The notes beneath the pieces were generated by a model. That model did not search any database, was not told the origin of the DNA, and saw only the letters and a list, made by a program, of their open reading frames with translations. 64,000 nucleotides of DNA, from NCBI RefSeq assembly GCF_001274935.1, contig NZ_LILC01000030.1:1-64000 (forward strand), in the 5' to 3' direction. Each line of letters begins with the position of its first letter. Position 1 is the stretch's first letter. A program made the translations under genes and the position numbers. Below are positions 1 through 7,517 of this stretch, piece by piece. This DNA comes from Priestia koreensis (GTDB lineage: Bacteria > Bacillota > Bacilli > Bacillales > Bacillaceae_H).

Positions 1-49
1 AGGCACGCCGCCAGCGTTCGTCCTGAGCCAGGATCAAACTCTCCGAAGA
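1..49 (-). rRNA. rrs: 16S ribosomal RNA, 5' end only
   Basis: Read on the minus strand, the first 49 bases are the conserved start of bacterial 16S rRNA, with GAGTTTGATCCTGGCTCAG followed by the usual GACGAACGCTGGCGGCGTGCCT-type run. The rest of the gene lies left of the window. The 5' end is set about eight bases before GAGTTTGATC by comparison with known 16S genes. The rRNA operon is therefore read leftwards, out of the window, as rrnD is next to ygxA in B. subtilis. Confidence 0.97.
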
Positions 50-151
50 AATGTTTGACTTGCTCATTTGTTGTCTTGCTTTTAAAACGTTGACGTTTTT
101 GCTTGTTTTGTTCAGTTTTCAAAGTTCATCTCGCTTGTAAGCGACTTTCTT
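50..151 (-). promoter_or_regulatory. rRNA operon leader
   Basis: This is the transcribed leader between the rrn promoter and 16S. On the minus strand it holds CTTTGAAAACTGAACAAAAC, the phrase commonly found before Bacillus 16S genes, in the position of the antitermination and processing signals. No gene is present. Confidence 0.6.
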
Positions 152-180
152 ATTTTACCATCCACTCAATTGTTTGTCAA
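152..180 (-). promoter_or_regulatory. rrn promoter P2 (sigma A)
   Basis: On the minus strand a perfect -35 TTGACA is followed after exactly 17 bases by TAAAAT. It lies about 100 bases before the 16S start, the usual place of the proximal rrn promoter in Bacillus. Confidence 0.8.
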
Positions 181-245
181 CAACTTTTTTAATTCGTTTT
201 CGGTAAGTATTTTGTTTGTTTCTCGCTGTCTTAGCGACAAGTAAT

Positions 246-274
246 AATTTATCATGATATGTTTTTAAAGTCAA
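246..274 (-). promoter_or_regulatory. rrn promoter P1 (sigma A)
   Basis: On the minus strand TTGACT, a 17-base spacer and TAAATT form a second promoter about 94 bases upstream of P2. Tandem P1/P2 promoters are typical of Bacillus rrn operons. The region further upstream (275-300) is A/T rich and could act as an UP element. Confidence 0.7.
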
Positions 275-380
275 CACTATTTGAAAAGTTTTTTAAAAGA
301 AAGTTGTTCTTTTAGAATAGATGCAAAGGAACTCGCTGATAAACAAGGGTTTTGAGCCCCTTTACACTTTTTATTCCTGT

Positions 381-1253
381 CTAGTTTTTTAAAATTCTAT
401 AATGACGATGATAAATATTTTTGCCTTTGGTAGGGATTTTTTCAACTCGAACGACGCCTTTTCCTACTAAAAATTCTAATAGCACTCCAACATCGATCAC
501 ATACGGACGTAGCTTTGGATGATTTAAAATCTCATCAAATGTCCATGCCTCTTCTTTTTCACTTAATACCTCTAAGAAGTGTTTAGAGCCAATCTCAGTT
601 CGTTGATTTACTAAAAATTCGCTTGCTAAAAATAGAAGCTCTAATCTCTTCGGAAGTTCTTCTGTGCTGTACACAAGTTCTTCATACAATTTATAAATTT
701 CAGGTTCTATTTTTCTAACCTGACTCCAGACGGTTACTTCGGGGTGGAAGCCATTTTCAATGACTGACAATCTAGCTAAATGATGTAACGCATGAATAAT
801 ATGATTGAAGGCGTCTAAGTAATGCTTCGATTCATAGAAGTCTTTTCCTTCTATATAGCGACGAATAAGCTTGGCAAATTCGATCGCAGTTTTTTCAACT
901 CGTTCTTGCTGTGGAAAATCCAATAAGCGCTGACGTAATTGATCGACGTATTCATTACGATCAAAAATAACCTTTCCGTTGAGTACCCAATCCACAATTC
1001 TTCTATTTGTACCATACAATAACCACTCGTGTACTTGCTCTGCTGTCGCTACATATAGAGATGCTTTTTGATTGATATACTCGTAGTGTTTAATAAACAG
1101 TGGATCATTCGCCTCTCTTACAATGATAAATAATACAGCGTCCAAGTTTTCTGTAATGGGAGATTCTTCTTTTCGTCGTTCAATTAACAAAATACTTAAC
1201 GTATCCTCGTTGCTAGCACGCTCTTGATAAATAGGTCGCAAAATATCTTCCAT
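381..1253 (-). CDS. ygxA: YgxA-like nucleotidyltransferase-like protein
   Basis: A 290-residue soluble protein recognised as YgxA from its sequence and its place between an rRNA operon and ygzB/perR, exactly as in B. subtilis. The family is described as nucleotidyltransferase-like. The first 100 residues resemble the fold's strand-helix pattern, but I see no clear GS...DxD metal motif, so activity is uncertain. The rest is helical with a C-terminal winged-helix-like part (about residues 225-290). There is no signal peptide or membrane segment. It starts at ATG with a GGAGG site close upstream. Substrate and role are unknown. Confidence 0.8.
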   Translation of the reverse strand: MEDILRPIYQERASNEDTLSILLIERRKEESPITENLDAVLFIIVREANDPLFIKHYEYINQKASLYVATAEQVHEWLLYGTNRRIVDWVLNGKVIFDRNEYVDQLRQRLLDFPQQERVEKTAIEFAKLIRRYIEGKDFYESKHYLDAFNHIIHALHHLARLSVIENGFHPEVTVWSQVRKIEPEIYKLYEELVYSTEELPKRLELLFLASEFLVNQRTEIGSKHFLEVLSEKEEAWTFDEILNHPKLRPYVIDVGVLLEFLVGKGVVRVEKIPTKGKNIYHRHYRILKN

Positions 1254-1501
1254 AATTGGCTCCTCCAGAAATAATTTGTCTCATCTATTGTAAAAGAAAA
1301 TTCGACATATGACGAATAAAATCACACTTTATATGTAACATTTTGATAAAAATAGTTGAAATCCTCCTAACATGCGTCAATTCATTTCAAGAAATCTTCT
1401 ATCACTTTGGTAGTTTGTTTCAAACTCAAAAAGCCCATTAAATTATTACCTAAAATAGACAGAATTTTATGATATGATAAATTTAATAGGAGGGGACTGA
1501 A

Positions 1502-1855
1502 TTGGCAGCTAAATATTCAAGCAAGATTAATAAGATTCGCACGTTTGCATTAAGTCTTATTTTTATTGGATTTATTGTCATGTACGGAGGAGTGTTTTTT
1601 CGATCAAACGTATGGGCTATGACTATCTTTATGCTTATGGGTCTACTATGCATCATCGCTAGCACCGTTGTTTACTTTTGGATCGGTCTCTTATCGACAA
1701 AAGCGGTCCAGGTAGTCTGTCCAAGCTGTAAGAAACCTACAAAAATACTTGGTCGAGTAGATATGTGTATGCATTGCAGAGAACCACTCACCCTAGACCC
1801 GGCATTAGAAGGAAAAGAATTTGATGAACGATATAATAAAAAAAGCGCCACTTAA
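1502..1855 (+). CDS. ygzB: YgzB, UPF0295 membrane protein with zinc ribbon
   Basis: A small 117-residue membrane protein that starts at TTG after a strong AGGAGGGG site. Two membrane helices lie at about residues 15-36 and 41-64. A cytoplasmic zinc-ribbon-like tail follows, with CPSC and CMHC pairs (about residues 73-95). The family (UPF0295) has no known function. It is divergent from ygxA and convergent with perR, as in B. subtilis. The CxxC pairs are seen directly; metal binding is inferred. Confidence 0.85.
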   Translation: MAAKYSSKINKIRTFALSLIFIGFIVMYGGVFFRSNVWAMTIFMLMGLLCIIASTVVYFWIGLLSTKAVQVVCPSCKKPTKILGRVDMCMHCREPLTLDPALEGKEFDERYNKKSAT

Positions 1856-1866
1856 ACATGACGCAA

Positions 1867-1913
1867 AAAAGGCAAAAGAAAAACCTCTATCATGAGGTTA
1901 TCTTTTGCCTTTT
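1867..1913. terminator. Bidirectional terminator between ygzB and perR
   Basis: Inverted repeat AAAAGGCAAAAGA / TCTTTTGCCTTTT encloses an inner AACCTC/GAGGTT stem, with A and T runs on both sides. It serves both convergent genes. Confidence 0.8.
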
Positions 1914-1914
1914 A

Positions 1915-2352
1915 TCAGTGCTCTGTTTTTTCTTTACAATCCGAACAAGTTCCGTAAATCTCCATGCGGTGATTTTTCACATCGAATCCAGTGATATGAG
2001 CAGCAAGTGCTTCTACTTCGTCCAAACCTGGATAGTGAAAATCAACAATCCGGCCACAGCGATCGCAAATAACATGATAGTGATGAGTAGTAACGTAATC
2101 AAAGCGACTTGAGGCATCTCCAAACGTCAACTCTTTTACAATCCCCACTTCTTTAAACACACGCAAATTATTATATACCGTAGCAACACTCATATTGGGG
2201 AATTTACCCTCTAATGATTTATAAATTTCATCTGCAGTTGGATGCGACATTGAACTGATTAGATATTCCAAAATCGCATGACGCTGTGGAGTAATGCGAA
2301 CACCGGTCCCTTTTAACGATTCAATTACGTCCTTCAATTCATGGGCTGACAC
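1915..2352 (-). CDS. perR: Peroxide stress repressor PerR (Fur family)
   Basis: PerR is a dimeric metal-dependent repressor that senses hydrogen peroxide by oxidation of Fe-bound histidines and controls catalase, peroxiredoxin and zinc-uptake genes. The start chosen is GTG at 2352, six bases after AGGTG. It gives 145 residues and puts every key residue at its B. subtilis number: H37, D85, H91, H93, D104 for the regulatory metal, and C96/C99 with a second C-C pair near the end for structural zinc. A winged helix fills residues 1-80 ([11 protein letters not shown] recognition helix). A longer GTG start at 2361 is less likely. A PerR box lies upstream, so it probably represses itself. Confidence 0.95.
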   Translation of the reverse strand: MSAHELKDVIESLKGTGVRITPQRHAILEYLISSMSHPTADEIYKSLEGKFPNMSVATVYNNLRVFKEVGIVKELTFGDASSRFDYVTTHHYHVICDRCGRIVDFHYPGLDEVEALAAHITGFDVKNHRMEIYGTCSDCKEKTEH

Positions 2353-2385
2353 GTCATGCACCTCATTTCTATAGATATTATTACT

Positions 2386-2400
2386 TTATAATTCTTATAA
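2386..2400. promoter_or_regulatory. PerR box upstream of perR
   Basis: TTATAATTCTTATAA matches the PerR operator consensus TTATAATNATTATAA at all but one position. It lies 34 bases before the perR start, so autoregulation is the likely meaning. Confidence 0.8.
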
Positions 2401-2492
2401 TTAGTCTACAAGAAAATGTATGCTTTTGTCAATCTTGCTCTATGTAACATCCTTACACTTTTAACGGTGATTTGACGCACGTCTCTTCTTAT

Positions 2493-2520
2493 AAAAAAAG
2501 TGCGAATAATTTCGCACTTT
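2493..2520 (-). terminator. Terminator after bcp
   Basis: Minus-strand stem AAAGTGCGAA/TTCGCACTTT is followed by a run of T. It lies 90 bases past the bcp stop. Confidence 0.8.
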
Positions 2521-2611
2521 CTACATTTGGTACTATCCTGAGGAGGTATGCCCTACACCATTATTTTATGTAGGTGAAAACAAAATGTCCTGGGCACCTA
2601 CCCAATTTCCA

Positions 2612-3079
2612 TTAAAGATTTTCCTTGATATAACGAAGGGCATCTTCCACGTGATCTTTTACACGGACTTTTCGCCACTCTTTTACAAGTATTCCCTGTT
2701 TATCAATGATGAACGTAGAGCGTTCAATACCCATGTACTCTTTACCAAAGTTTTTCTTTAGTTTCCATACATCATACTGTTCAGCTACTTGGTGATCTTC
2801 GTCCGCAAGTAGTTGAAACTGAAGTCCATGTTTTTTTATAAACGTTTCATGTTTTGAAACGGGGTCTGGACTCACACCTAAAATGACGGTGTTTAAATCT
2901 TGGAATTGTTCGTGCTGATCACGGAAATCACATGCTTCTGTCGTACACCCTGGTGTCATATCCTTTGGATAAAAATAAAGAACGACATTTTTTCCTGCAA
3001 ATTGAGACAGTGATACAGTTTGTCCTTCTGTTGAAGGAAGTTCAAAATCTGGCGCCTTCTTTCCAACGTCAAGCGTCAT
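2612..3079 (-). CDS. bcp: Thioredoxin-dependent peroxiredoxin Bcp
   Basis: A 155-residue BCP/PrxQ-type peroxiredoxin that reduces hydrogen and alkyl peroxides with thioredoxin as electron donor in the cytosol. Seen directly is the PGCTTEACDFRD motif, with the peroxidatic Cys near residue 45 and the resolving Cys five residues on, plus the FYPKDMTPGC segment and a conserved Arg near RSTFIID. It starts at ATG after GGGG. It sits next to perR as in B. subtilis (ygaF-perR); PerR control would fit, but I see no convincing PerR box directly before it. Confidence 0.92.
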   Translation of the reverse strand: MTLDVGKKAPDFELPSTEGQTVSLSQFAGKNVVLYFYPKDMTPGCTTEACDFRDQHEQFQDLNTVILGVSPDPVSKHETFIKKHGLQFQLLADEDHQVAEQYDVWKLKKNFGKEYMGIERSTFIIDKQGILVKEWRKVRVKDHVEDALRYIKENL

Positions 3080-3135
3080 ATTAATCCCCTTCTTTCTCCA
3101 TACTTATTTCTTCTTCATTATACGGAAGTTTGTTT

Positions 3136-3921
3136 TTAATTACCCGCACCACGATACTTTTTAACCCCTATATTCCATAGAATGAGGGACATTACGAAAA
3201 ACACAATTCCCATAACAGGAGTTAAAAAGGCATAGCCATACCACTTTGTTTTCCCTAAAAAGTACGCAGCGGGATAAACACCTACAAAGGCAAAGGGTAA
3301 AATCCACGTTAAAATATAACGAATGATCTGGTTGTAAATATCTACAGGATATCTTCCGTAGTTCCCGATATTATACATAGTTGGCATGATGGACGTACGT
3401 GCATCAGACCAAAAACCAATACTTGCAATGGCAACAAAAATCCCTGCATAAACAAGCGCACCTCCAAATACAAACGCAACAAAAATAATGACGTCATACC
3501 AATGGAAATCAAGTGCTAACCTTGAACCTGCGTACAGCATAACAGCTAACCCTGTAAAAGCTCCGAATAAAGACTCTAGTTCCATTCGTTCTAAAATCAC
3601 TTGAAAAAGACTGTGAATTGGCCGTGTTAATATGCGATCCATCTCACCTTTCACGATGTACCTTTCATTAAAATCCCAAATGTTAAAGAAAGCAGAGAAA
3701 AGCGCAAACGGAACAAGAAAAAAGCCATAAATAAAGATAATTTCATCTCGAGACCAACCGTTTAAAAGCTGTGTGTGCCCGAAAACAACCAGTATAAAAA
3801 TTAAATTCACTGCTTGAAATAACAAATCTGACAATAACTCTACTACTACATCAGTGCGATATTGAAGACGTGTTTTCATATATTGACTGATGTATTGAAC
3901 GAACATAGATGTGTAAAACAC
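3136..3921 (-). CDS. ABC-2 type exporter permease, second subunit
   Basis: A 261-residue hydrophobic protein with six predicted membrane helices and an N-terminal QYMKTRLQYRTD amphipathic start, typical of the ABC-2 (DUF990-like) permease family. It starts at GTG at 3921, seven bases after GGGGGG. The stop codon of the preceding permease overlaps its ribosome site, so the two are translationally linked. With the gene upstream it would form a heterodimeric channel served by the ATPase at 4709-5722. The substrate is unknown; related systems export drugs, lipids or polysaccharide. The three genes are absent from this place in B. subtilis. Confidence 0.75.
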   Translation of the reverse strand: MFYTSMFVQYISQYMKTRLQYRTDVVVELLSDLLFQAVNLIFILVVFGHTQLLNGWSRDEIIFIYGFFLVPFALFSAFFNIWDFNERYIVKGEMDRILTRPIHSLFQVILERMELESLFGAFTGLAVMLYAGSRLALDFHWYDVIIFVAFVFGGALVYAGIFVAIASIGFWSDARTSIMPTMYNIGNYGRYPVDIYNQIIRYILTWILPFAFVGVYPAAYFLGKTKWYGYAFLTPVMGIVFFVMSLILWNIGVKKYRGAGN

Positions 3922-3924
3922 GAC

Positions 3925-4716
3925 TTATCCCCCCTGAATAACCATTCTTTTTCTTGCTATATTCCATAGAAGTGAGATAGGGACAAATAAAATAAGTGCC
4001 CATATACATTGAGTTAAAAGCGCCGAGGTAATCTGACTTCCTTTAAAACCTTCTGTAAAAATCATACTTGGGATATAGCTAATCGATTGGAAAGGAAAAT
4101 AAGCCATAATGTGCTGTGCCCAAATTGGATAAAAAGAAATCGGCAACAGTAGCCCAGAAAACAAATCGATGACTACCCTTTTTGCTCGAATAAGTCCGTC
4201 ATTATTAAATAAGAAAAAAGTCGTGATTCCCGTTAATAGATTGATTTGGGTGTTTACAATAAAGCTTAAGATTAAGGATAGGAAAAAGAAGCCCCACGTT
4301 GGAATATCCGTTGATAATTGAATTGGGAATAACAACCCCACAATAACCATACCCGGAACAGAGAAAAATAGGATACGGAAAATTCCTTCTCCTAGTCCTT
4401 GCATCGCTTTCATACCAAGATAACTGTAAGGACGAATTAATTCCACTGCTACTTTTCCTTCTTTAATCTCCATTGCCATTTCCCGATCCAAGTTATTAAA
4501 GTAGAAGGCTCTAGCCATCCAGGATACGGCAACGTAAGTAGTCATCTGAACAATGGTCAACCCTTGTATATTCGATTTTCCACTGTAAATGGCACTCCAA
4601 AGGAAATAGTACGCTCCGATATTAATGCTATAAATCAGGATACCGCTATAGTAGTTTGTTCGATAGGCAAGCATCATTAAAAAACGTATGCGAATCATTT
4701 CAAGATACTTACCCAT
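3925..4716 (-). CDS. ABC-2 type exporter permease, first subunit
   Basis: A 263-residue integral membrane protein with six predicted helices. It pairs with the next permease, to which it is distantly similar in layout (a short basic N-terminus, a cytoplasmic loop with EIKEGKVAVELIRPYSYLG, and helices). The corresponding loop in its partner reads VKGEMDRILTRPI, which marks both as one family in which this loop probably touches the ATPase. It starts at ATG 4716, eight bases inside the end of the ATPase gene, so translation is coupled. Substrate unknown. Confidence 0.75.
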   Translation of the reverse strand: MGKYLEMIRIRFLMMLAYRTNYYSGILIYSINIGAYYFLWSAIYSGKSNIQGLTIVQMTTYVAVSWMARAFYFNNLDREMAMEIKEGKVAVELIRPYSYLGMKAMQGLGEGIFRILFFSVPGMVIVGLLFPIQLSTDIPTWGFFFLSLILSFIVNTQINLLTGITTFFLFNNDGLIRAKRVVIDLFSGLLLPISFYPIWAQHIMAYFPFQSISYIPSMIFTEGFKGSQITSALLTQCIWALILFVPISLLWNIARKRMVIQGG

Positions 4717-5722
4717 GCGTCATCCCCTCTTCATAGATGTTTCGGATAATTTCTTCCGTCGATGTCTCGTCGATACTAATATCTTTGATCGCGTACCTTG
4801 CTACTACTTTACCGATTACTTGCGAGATCGCATCTTCCTCATTATGAACATGTGCTACTAGCACATTGGCTCTTTCTCCTTCTTTCCAAGAAACAGGAAG
4901 TGCAGAGGTAAAGGCAGCAAGTTCTTCCTTATTTGGTTCCTCTTTAAATTCAAAGGAAACTTGCTTCTGACCACCCCAATTGGAGCGAAGCTTTTTCAAC
5001 GAACCATCATAAATAATGTTTCCTTCGTCTAGCATCACTACTCGTTCACACAGTGCTTCAATATCCGCTAAATCATGTGTCGTTAATAAGATCGTTGTGT
5101 TGTATTTTTCGTTAATTTCTTTTAAAAATTGGCGAATCTTTAACTTTACAAGTACATCCAATCCAATTGTAGGTTCATCTAAGAACAGAAGGGGTGGATT
5201 ATGAATAAGTGCCGCCGCAAGCTCACAACGCATTCGCTGTCCTAGCGATAACTTTCGTACAGGCTTATCTAGTAGTGGACCAATATCCAATGTTCTAATG
5301 ACATGCTCCATGTGCTCTTCATATTCTTCATCTGATACTTTGTACACTTTTTTAAGCAATCGAAACGACTCTTGAACGGCAATATCCCACCAAAGCTGTG
5401 ACCGCTGTCCAAATACGACGCCAATCGTATGGGCAAATCGCTCGCGCTCCTTGTGCGGGTTCATACCGTTTACAGTCACATTGCCGTCTGTTGGAGTTAG
5501 AATACCTGTGAGCATTTTAATCGTGGTAGATTTCCCCGCTCCGTTCTCCCCTATGTATCCAACCATTTCTCCTTGCTTGACCGTAAAAGAAATATCATTT
5601 ACCGCTCGGTGAATTTTATAGTTTCGTGTCAAAAGATCTCGAAAAGCGCCTTTTAATCCCGAACGGCTTGAATAGGCCTTAAATTCTTTACGTAACTTTA
5701 CAACTTCAATTGCATTTCCCAT
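4709..5722 (-). CDS. ABC exporter ATP-binding protein
   Basis: A 337-residue ATPase of an ABC-2 exporter. Motifs in order are Walker A GENGAGKST (about residue 62), the Q-loop in GQRSQLWWD, the LSLGQRMRCELAAALIHNP signature, Walker B LLFLDEPTIGLD and the switch His in TTHD. A C-terminal domain (residues 245-337) is typical of this exporter class. The start is ATG 5722, nine bases after GGAGG; the open frame runs further up but lacks a ribosome site. It heads a tight operon with the two permeases. The RSQLWWD motif after the Q-loop is typical of the DUF990-partner ATPases. Confidence 0.85.
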   Translation of the reverse strand: MGNAIEVVKLRKEFKAYSSRSGLKGAFRDLLTRNYKIHRAVNDISFTVKQGEMVGYIGENGAGKSTTIKMLTGILTPTDGNVTVNGMNPHKERERFAHTIGVVFGQRSQLWWDIAVQESFRLLKKVYKVSDEEYEEHMEHVIRTLDIGPLLDKPVRKLSLGQRMRCELAAALIHNPPLLFLDEPTIGLDVLVKLKIRQFLKEINEKYNTTILLTTHDLADIEALCERVVMLDEGNIIYDGSLKKLRSNWGGQKQVSFEFKEEPNKEELAAFTSALPVSWKEGERANVLVAHVHNEEDAISQVIGKVVARYAIKDISIDETSTEEIIRNIYEEGMTHG

Positions 5723-5922
5723 GTTGTAACCTCCATGCTTATTAACCGTACGCCTTAGTCTATACAATTCCCTACCCCTTCACAATTACTAAAATAATTG
5801 TTTGTTTTTTCAGCAAAATCTGTTTATTACTCTTTCGCAATGAATCAGCTCGCTTACCTTTTTCCACGTTTCTTATTTTGATAGAATAGGGATGGTAAAT
5901 ACGTTTCTTGAGGAGGAACATG

Positions 5923-7218
5923 ATGCAATTCACAAAATCTGAACAGCTTCAGCAAGAAGCTGTAGAAAATATTCTTGGAGGAGTAAACAGCCCCTCTCGA
6001 TCTTATAAAGCGGTAGGCGGCGGTGCTCCTGTTGTAATGGAACGCGCAAAAGGCGCATATTTCTGGGATGTAGATGGTAATCAATATATTGATTACTTAG
6101 CGGCATATGGCCCGATCATTACTGGACATGCTCACCCACATATTACAAAAGCAATCCAACATGCAGCCGAAACAGGCGTGCTATACGGGACACCAACAAA
6201 GCATGAAATTACATTCGCAAAAATGATCCGTGAAGCAATGCCTGCTTTAGATAAAGTACGTTTTGTTAACTCCGGGACTGAGGCGGTTATGACGACAATT
6301 CGTGTTGCCCGTGCTTATACTGGTCGTGACAAAATCATCAAATTTGCTGGGTGCTACCATGGTCACTCAGACTTAGTGCTAGTAGCAGCAGGATCTGGAC
6401 CATCTACATTAGGGACACCTGACTCAGCGGGCGTACCAAAAAGCATTGCACAAGAGGTTATTACGGTTCCATTTAATGAAATTGAACCTTTCAAAGAAGC
6501 TCTTGAAAAGTGGGGCGATGAAGTAGCTGGAATCTTAGTAGAACCAATCGTCGGAAACTTTGGTATTGTTGAACCAGAGCCAGGATTCCTTCAACAAGTA
6601 AATGATTTGGCGCATGCAGCTGGTGCACTCGTTATTTATGATGAAGTAATTACGGCATTCCGTTTTATGTATGGTGGAGCACAAGATCTATTAGGTGTTA
6701 AGCCAGATTTAACGGCTCTAGGTAAAATTATTGGTGGTGGATTACCGATCGGTGCGTACGGTGGCCGCCAAGATATTATGGAACAAGTTGCGCCTCTTGG
6801 ACCAGCTTATCAAGCAGGAACAATGGCAGGAAATCCCGCCTCTATGCTATCAGGAATCGCATGCCTTGAAGTGTTAAAAGAAGAAGGAGTCTACGAAGAA
6901 ATGGACCGTCTCGGTGCCATTCTTGAAGCGGGTATCGAAAAACACGCGGCTACATACAACCTTCCGATTACCATTAACCGTTTGAAAGGCGCGTTAACGA
7001 TTTATTTCACAGATGAAAAAGTGAAAAATTATGTACAAGCTGAAAACACAGACGGCGAGATGTTCGCGAAGTTCTTTAAATTAATGCTTCACCAAGGTAT
7101 TAACTTAGCTCCTTCTAAATACGAAGCGTGGTTCCTAACGACTGCTCATACAGAAGAAGACATTCAAAAGACGTTAGTTGCAGTTGAAAATGCATTTAAA
7201 CAATTAACGAACGCATAA
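5923..7218 (+). CDS. gsaB: Glutamate-1-semialdehyde 2,1-aminomutase
   Basis: A 431-residue PLP enzyme of aminotransferase class III that converts glutamate-1-semialdehyde to 5-aminolevulinate in haem synthesis. Seen are the GGVNSPSR start, the [10 protein letters not shown] phosphate-binding motif, the DEV motif ([10 protein letters not shown]) and the PLP lysine in [19 protein letters not shown] 5923 is chosen over ATG 5920 and TTG 5908 because AGGAGG lies six bases before it and the N-terminus then matches B. subtilis GsaB residue for residue. Its place between bcp and ygaE is that of gsaB, the second aminomutase gene, rather than hemL of the hem operon. Confidence 0.93.
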   Translation: MQFTKSEQLQQEAVENILGGVNSPSRSYKAVGGGAPVVMERAKGAYFWDVDGNQYIDYLAAYGPIITGHAHPHITKAIQHAAETGVLYGTPTKHEITFAKMIREAMPALDKVRFVNSGTEAVMTTIRVARAYTGRDKIIKFAGCYHGHSDLVLVAAGSGPSTLGTPDSAGVPKSIAQEVITVPFNEIEPFKEALEKWGDEVAGILVEPIVGNFGIVEPEPGFLQQVNDLAHAAGALVIYDEVITAFRFMYGGAQDLLGVKPDLTALGKIIGGGLPIGAYGGRQDIMEQVAPLGPAYQAGTMAGNPASMLSGIACLEVLKEEGVYEEMDRLGAILEAGIEKHAATYNLPITINRLKGALTIYFTDEKVKNYVQAENTDGEMFAKFFKLMLHQGINLAPSKYEAWFLTTAHTEEDIQKTLVAVENAFKQLTNA

Positions 7219-7234
7219 ATATACAATAATATTA

Positions 7235-7276
7235 ACGGTCATCGGAGAGATATTTCCGATGACCGTTTTTCTTTTT
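7235..7276 (+). terminator. Terminator after gsaB
   Basis: Stem ACGGTCATCGGA / TCCGATGACCGT is followed by a long T run just past the stop codon. Confidence 0.9.
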
Positions 7277-7279
7277 AAT

Positions 7280-7293
7280 TGGAAACGCTTACA
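7280..7293 (+). promoter_or_regulatory. Possible CcpA (cre) site upstream of gltA
   Basis: TGGAAACGCTTACA matches the cre consensus TGWNANCGNTNWCA at all but one position. It lies about 80 bases before the -35 of the gltA promoter, a spacing compatible with CcpA activation. Inferred only. Confidence 0.45.
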
Positions 7294-7372
7294 AATTAAT
7301 GTTTGTACGTATTATTGACAGTTTTATTAATTTTGTAGGTTTGAATAATTGATCAGCAAAATGAATAAATAA

Positions 7373-7401
7373 TTGAATTTTTCTGAAATCCATGATAAGA
7401 T
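7373..7401 (+). promoter_or_regulatory. Promoter of the glutamate synthase gene
   Basis: TTGAAT, 17 bases, TAAGAT. It lies about 117 bases before the gltA start and is the best sigma A match in this gap. Confidence 0.55.
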
Positions 7402-7517
7402 GTTAGTTACAATTCTGAAAATTTAGTTTTTTAGTTTACTTTTAAAAATAGATTATTACTTGGAGGTGAAGGCAGGAAGAGTGTGTGTGATCTTACTACG
7501 CACTTGAAGCCAAACGT

